Positions 62,501 through 64,000 of a stretch of DNA of 64,000 bases are shown piece after piece; the first letter of the stretch is position 1, and every line of letters starts with the position of its first letter. Position numbers and translations under genes: made by a program. The DNA is from Rotaria sp. Silwood1 (Eukaryota; Rotifera; Eurotatoria; Philodinida; Philodinidae), in the NCBI GenBank assembly GCA_905250075.1, contig CAJNOP010000003.1:7040262-7104261 (forward strand), written 5' to 3'. The notes below the pieces were generated by a model. It saw only the letters and a list, made by a program, of their open reading frames with translations. It made no database searches and had not been told where the DNA came from.

Positions 62501-64000
62501 TGTGTGTCATATTGTATGACTCAGTACTTTGCATGACTAATTTTTTTGATAAAAATAATTATGAAAGAGAAAAAAATTCTTATTAAAAAACTCATAATAT
62601 GCTTTTTTGTTTCTCATTTAGAAGAAAACCCGGTCGTAACTCAAGCTCCAATAAACAAGTTTCGTCAACAGTTGAAACAAATGTTATACATGAAGATGAA
62701 AATCGACATTCATCGAAACCATCCTTATTACCAAAAAAATCTTCATCATCATACAAACATTATAATCATCTTGCTGGATCAACAGCACAATCTACTAATC
62801 AAGATATTCCACCTGCATTACCACCACGTAAACCATTGGATAAAAAGAACAGTGTTCAAATGTCACCAACAACACAAAATCCATCTGTAGGCGATAATAC
62901 ACCATCACAAATATCATCTAGTACAGTCGATGACATATCATCTTCATCATCGTTGGCTCCTCCTCGTGTTTTACCTAATAAAGAGGTGAGAAGAAGAGTA
63001 TCTAACACATCATCGTTACATGCTATTCTACATGGATATGTTTTTATCTTTTTCATTTTTCTCGTTCTCGTTCGTGTACGTTCATTCACTTATTCTCCAT
63101 TTCTGTCTTCATTTTTGTTCGATTCGAAAGTAATCAATATATCGATGCAGTACATACCGAGACAGATAAACACTTTCTTTTTTTTCGATATAGTGTGACT
63201 GACTAAAGTATTATTTGAACAGTTTCATGGATCGATTGTGTGAGTGCGACGCATCAGATCAAGCATATCAATACTCTTTTTTTCCTCTCTTACTCATGCA
63301 CTCGCACATATAGATAGAGCCTATTACTCTCTAATCTCACTTGCGTGTCAAATTGAATTCATTCGAAAGAAAAGAATAGATGAGTTTAGTCGTCTCTCAA
63401 CTAGTCAAACTGACACTCTATCTAATATAAACTATAGATTTTACTAATAGATCATGTTTATAAATAGATATAAAAAGAAAAAGACACAGTATTGTTCATA
63501 ATTAATTAATTTAAACTTTATTTTATTTAGATTAGTACAAGTTTGGTTAATTTAATGGGTACTGCATCGGAGGCAATCAGTATCAATAATAATCCAACAC
63601 AACCAGTTACACAAGAAACTCAAGTATGTTTTATAAATTTTAATTCTGTGCTTTTTTTTTCTTTCGACTCATTAATATTAATGAGTAATGAAATACAAAC
63701 AAAATGAACAAAAAAAAAAAAAGATAAAAATTTTTCTTTATTTTGTTCAGCCACGTAAATATAGCGTATTTGGCTTTATTCAGGTATGCAGACGAAAATC
63801 TCTTTTTATGGCAACTAATATATGCTGCTTCAATAATACCATTTGTAGGGTTAATTGATCTTTTTCTCATAATGAAATAGTATTGATTACATCATCACAT
63901 TTCTTTAAGTGGTTGAATGTTCTACATTTGTCAGCTTTCACTCGTATGTTGCCAATGTGATTGCGCCATTGCCACCAAATGGATGGCAACGAGATATTAC
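59518..64000 (+). CDS. Unrecognised proline/serine-rich protein with SH3-ligand-like motif, 5' part (runs off window)
   Basis: Exons read: 59518-59720 (from ATG), 62622-62985, 63531-63623, 63751-63783 and probably 63935-64000. The first four join in frame to about 230 residues, although the 2.9 kb first intron could hide others. The product starts MHTSRKTHDGYQDDIEYKH and is Ser/Asn/Gln-rich. It contains PPALPPRKP, a good class-II-like SH3 ligand, and a second proline stretch (LAPPRVLPNKE), then SLVNLMGTASEAIS and RKYSVFGFIQ. In the last piece the most protein-like frame (YVANVIAPLPPNGWQRDI) is out of phase with the preceding exon, so a small exon or other splice site is missing there. It looks like an intrinsically disordered adaptor N-terminus. 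The family is not recognised. Confidence 0.55.
60916..60959. repeat. (GA)n tract, interrupted
   Basis: GA-rich tract inside the long first intron of the proline-rich gene. It gives rise to spurious R/E/K-rich frames on both strands. Confidence 0.9.

Noticed and set aside
1..64000. CRISPR arrays, bacterial operons, rRNA or tRNA genes
   Set aside because: Intron-rich metazoan genes throughout; no spaced direct repeats of CRISPR type and no rRNA or tRNA recognised by eye. A tRNA scan could still find one I missed.

Overview
The window is eukaryotic, animal nuclear DNA. It is strongly AT-rich. Every recognisable gene is split by short GT-AG introns, mostly about 40-70 bases with a few of 0.3-1.7 kb. 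The gene set is metazoan: a TASK-type two-pore K+ channel, an ENTPD4-type apyrase, an RNF217-type RBR ligase, DNA topoisomerase II, and motile-cilium proteins. AT-rich DNA, tiny introns and many small inverted-repeat elements suit a bdelloid rotifer (Adineta/Rotaria type) best. That assignment is inference; another small-intron invertebrate is possible. The exon joins given here were read by eye. Each keeps the reading frame and matches the family, but no transcript evidence was available.

Layout. 1-731 (+): 3' end of an ARFGAP2/3 gene. 1826-2462 (+): unrecognised two-exon gene. 2463-6900: gene-free, with two inverted-repeat elements. 6901-8661 (+): coiled-coil protein with a probable KY-type Ig-like C-terminus. 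8662-18826: about 10 kb almost without genes, holding a nested inverted repeat around an exon-like fragment, a TA-flanked MITE and a block of GGTTAAC-like motifs. 18827-19857 (-): CCDC92. 23505-26340 (+): ODAD2/ARMC4. 27787-28738 (+): CIMAP1/ODF3. 30971-33467 (-): ENTPD4-like apyrase, with candidate N-terminal exons further out to about 34.4 kb. 33.5-38.9 kb: gene-poor, with a 10-N assembly gap exactly at a mariner-like terminus. 38890-40792 (-): RNF217-like RBR E3. 44920-48274 (+): TASK-family K2P channel. 48733-56034 (-): DNA topoisomerase II in 21 exons, tail-to-tail with the channel. 59518-end (+): start of an unrecognised proline-rich gene cut by the window edge.

Themes. Three adjacent genes at 18.8-28.7 kb (CCDC92, ODAD2, CIMAP1) belong to cilium/axoneme biology. 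A sequence fitting the RFX X-box consensus lies about 265 bases upstream of ODAD2, so this may be a small cilia neighbourhood. The rest is housekeeping or membrane function: Arf GTPase control, Golgi/lysosomal nucleotide hydrolysis, ubiquitin ligation, background K+ conductance and DNA topology. I found no clearly new multi-gene system. The most unusual items are the nested inverted repeat around an exon-like fragment, the orphan genes, and the residue-level conservation of TASK regulatory sites.
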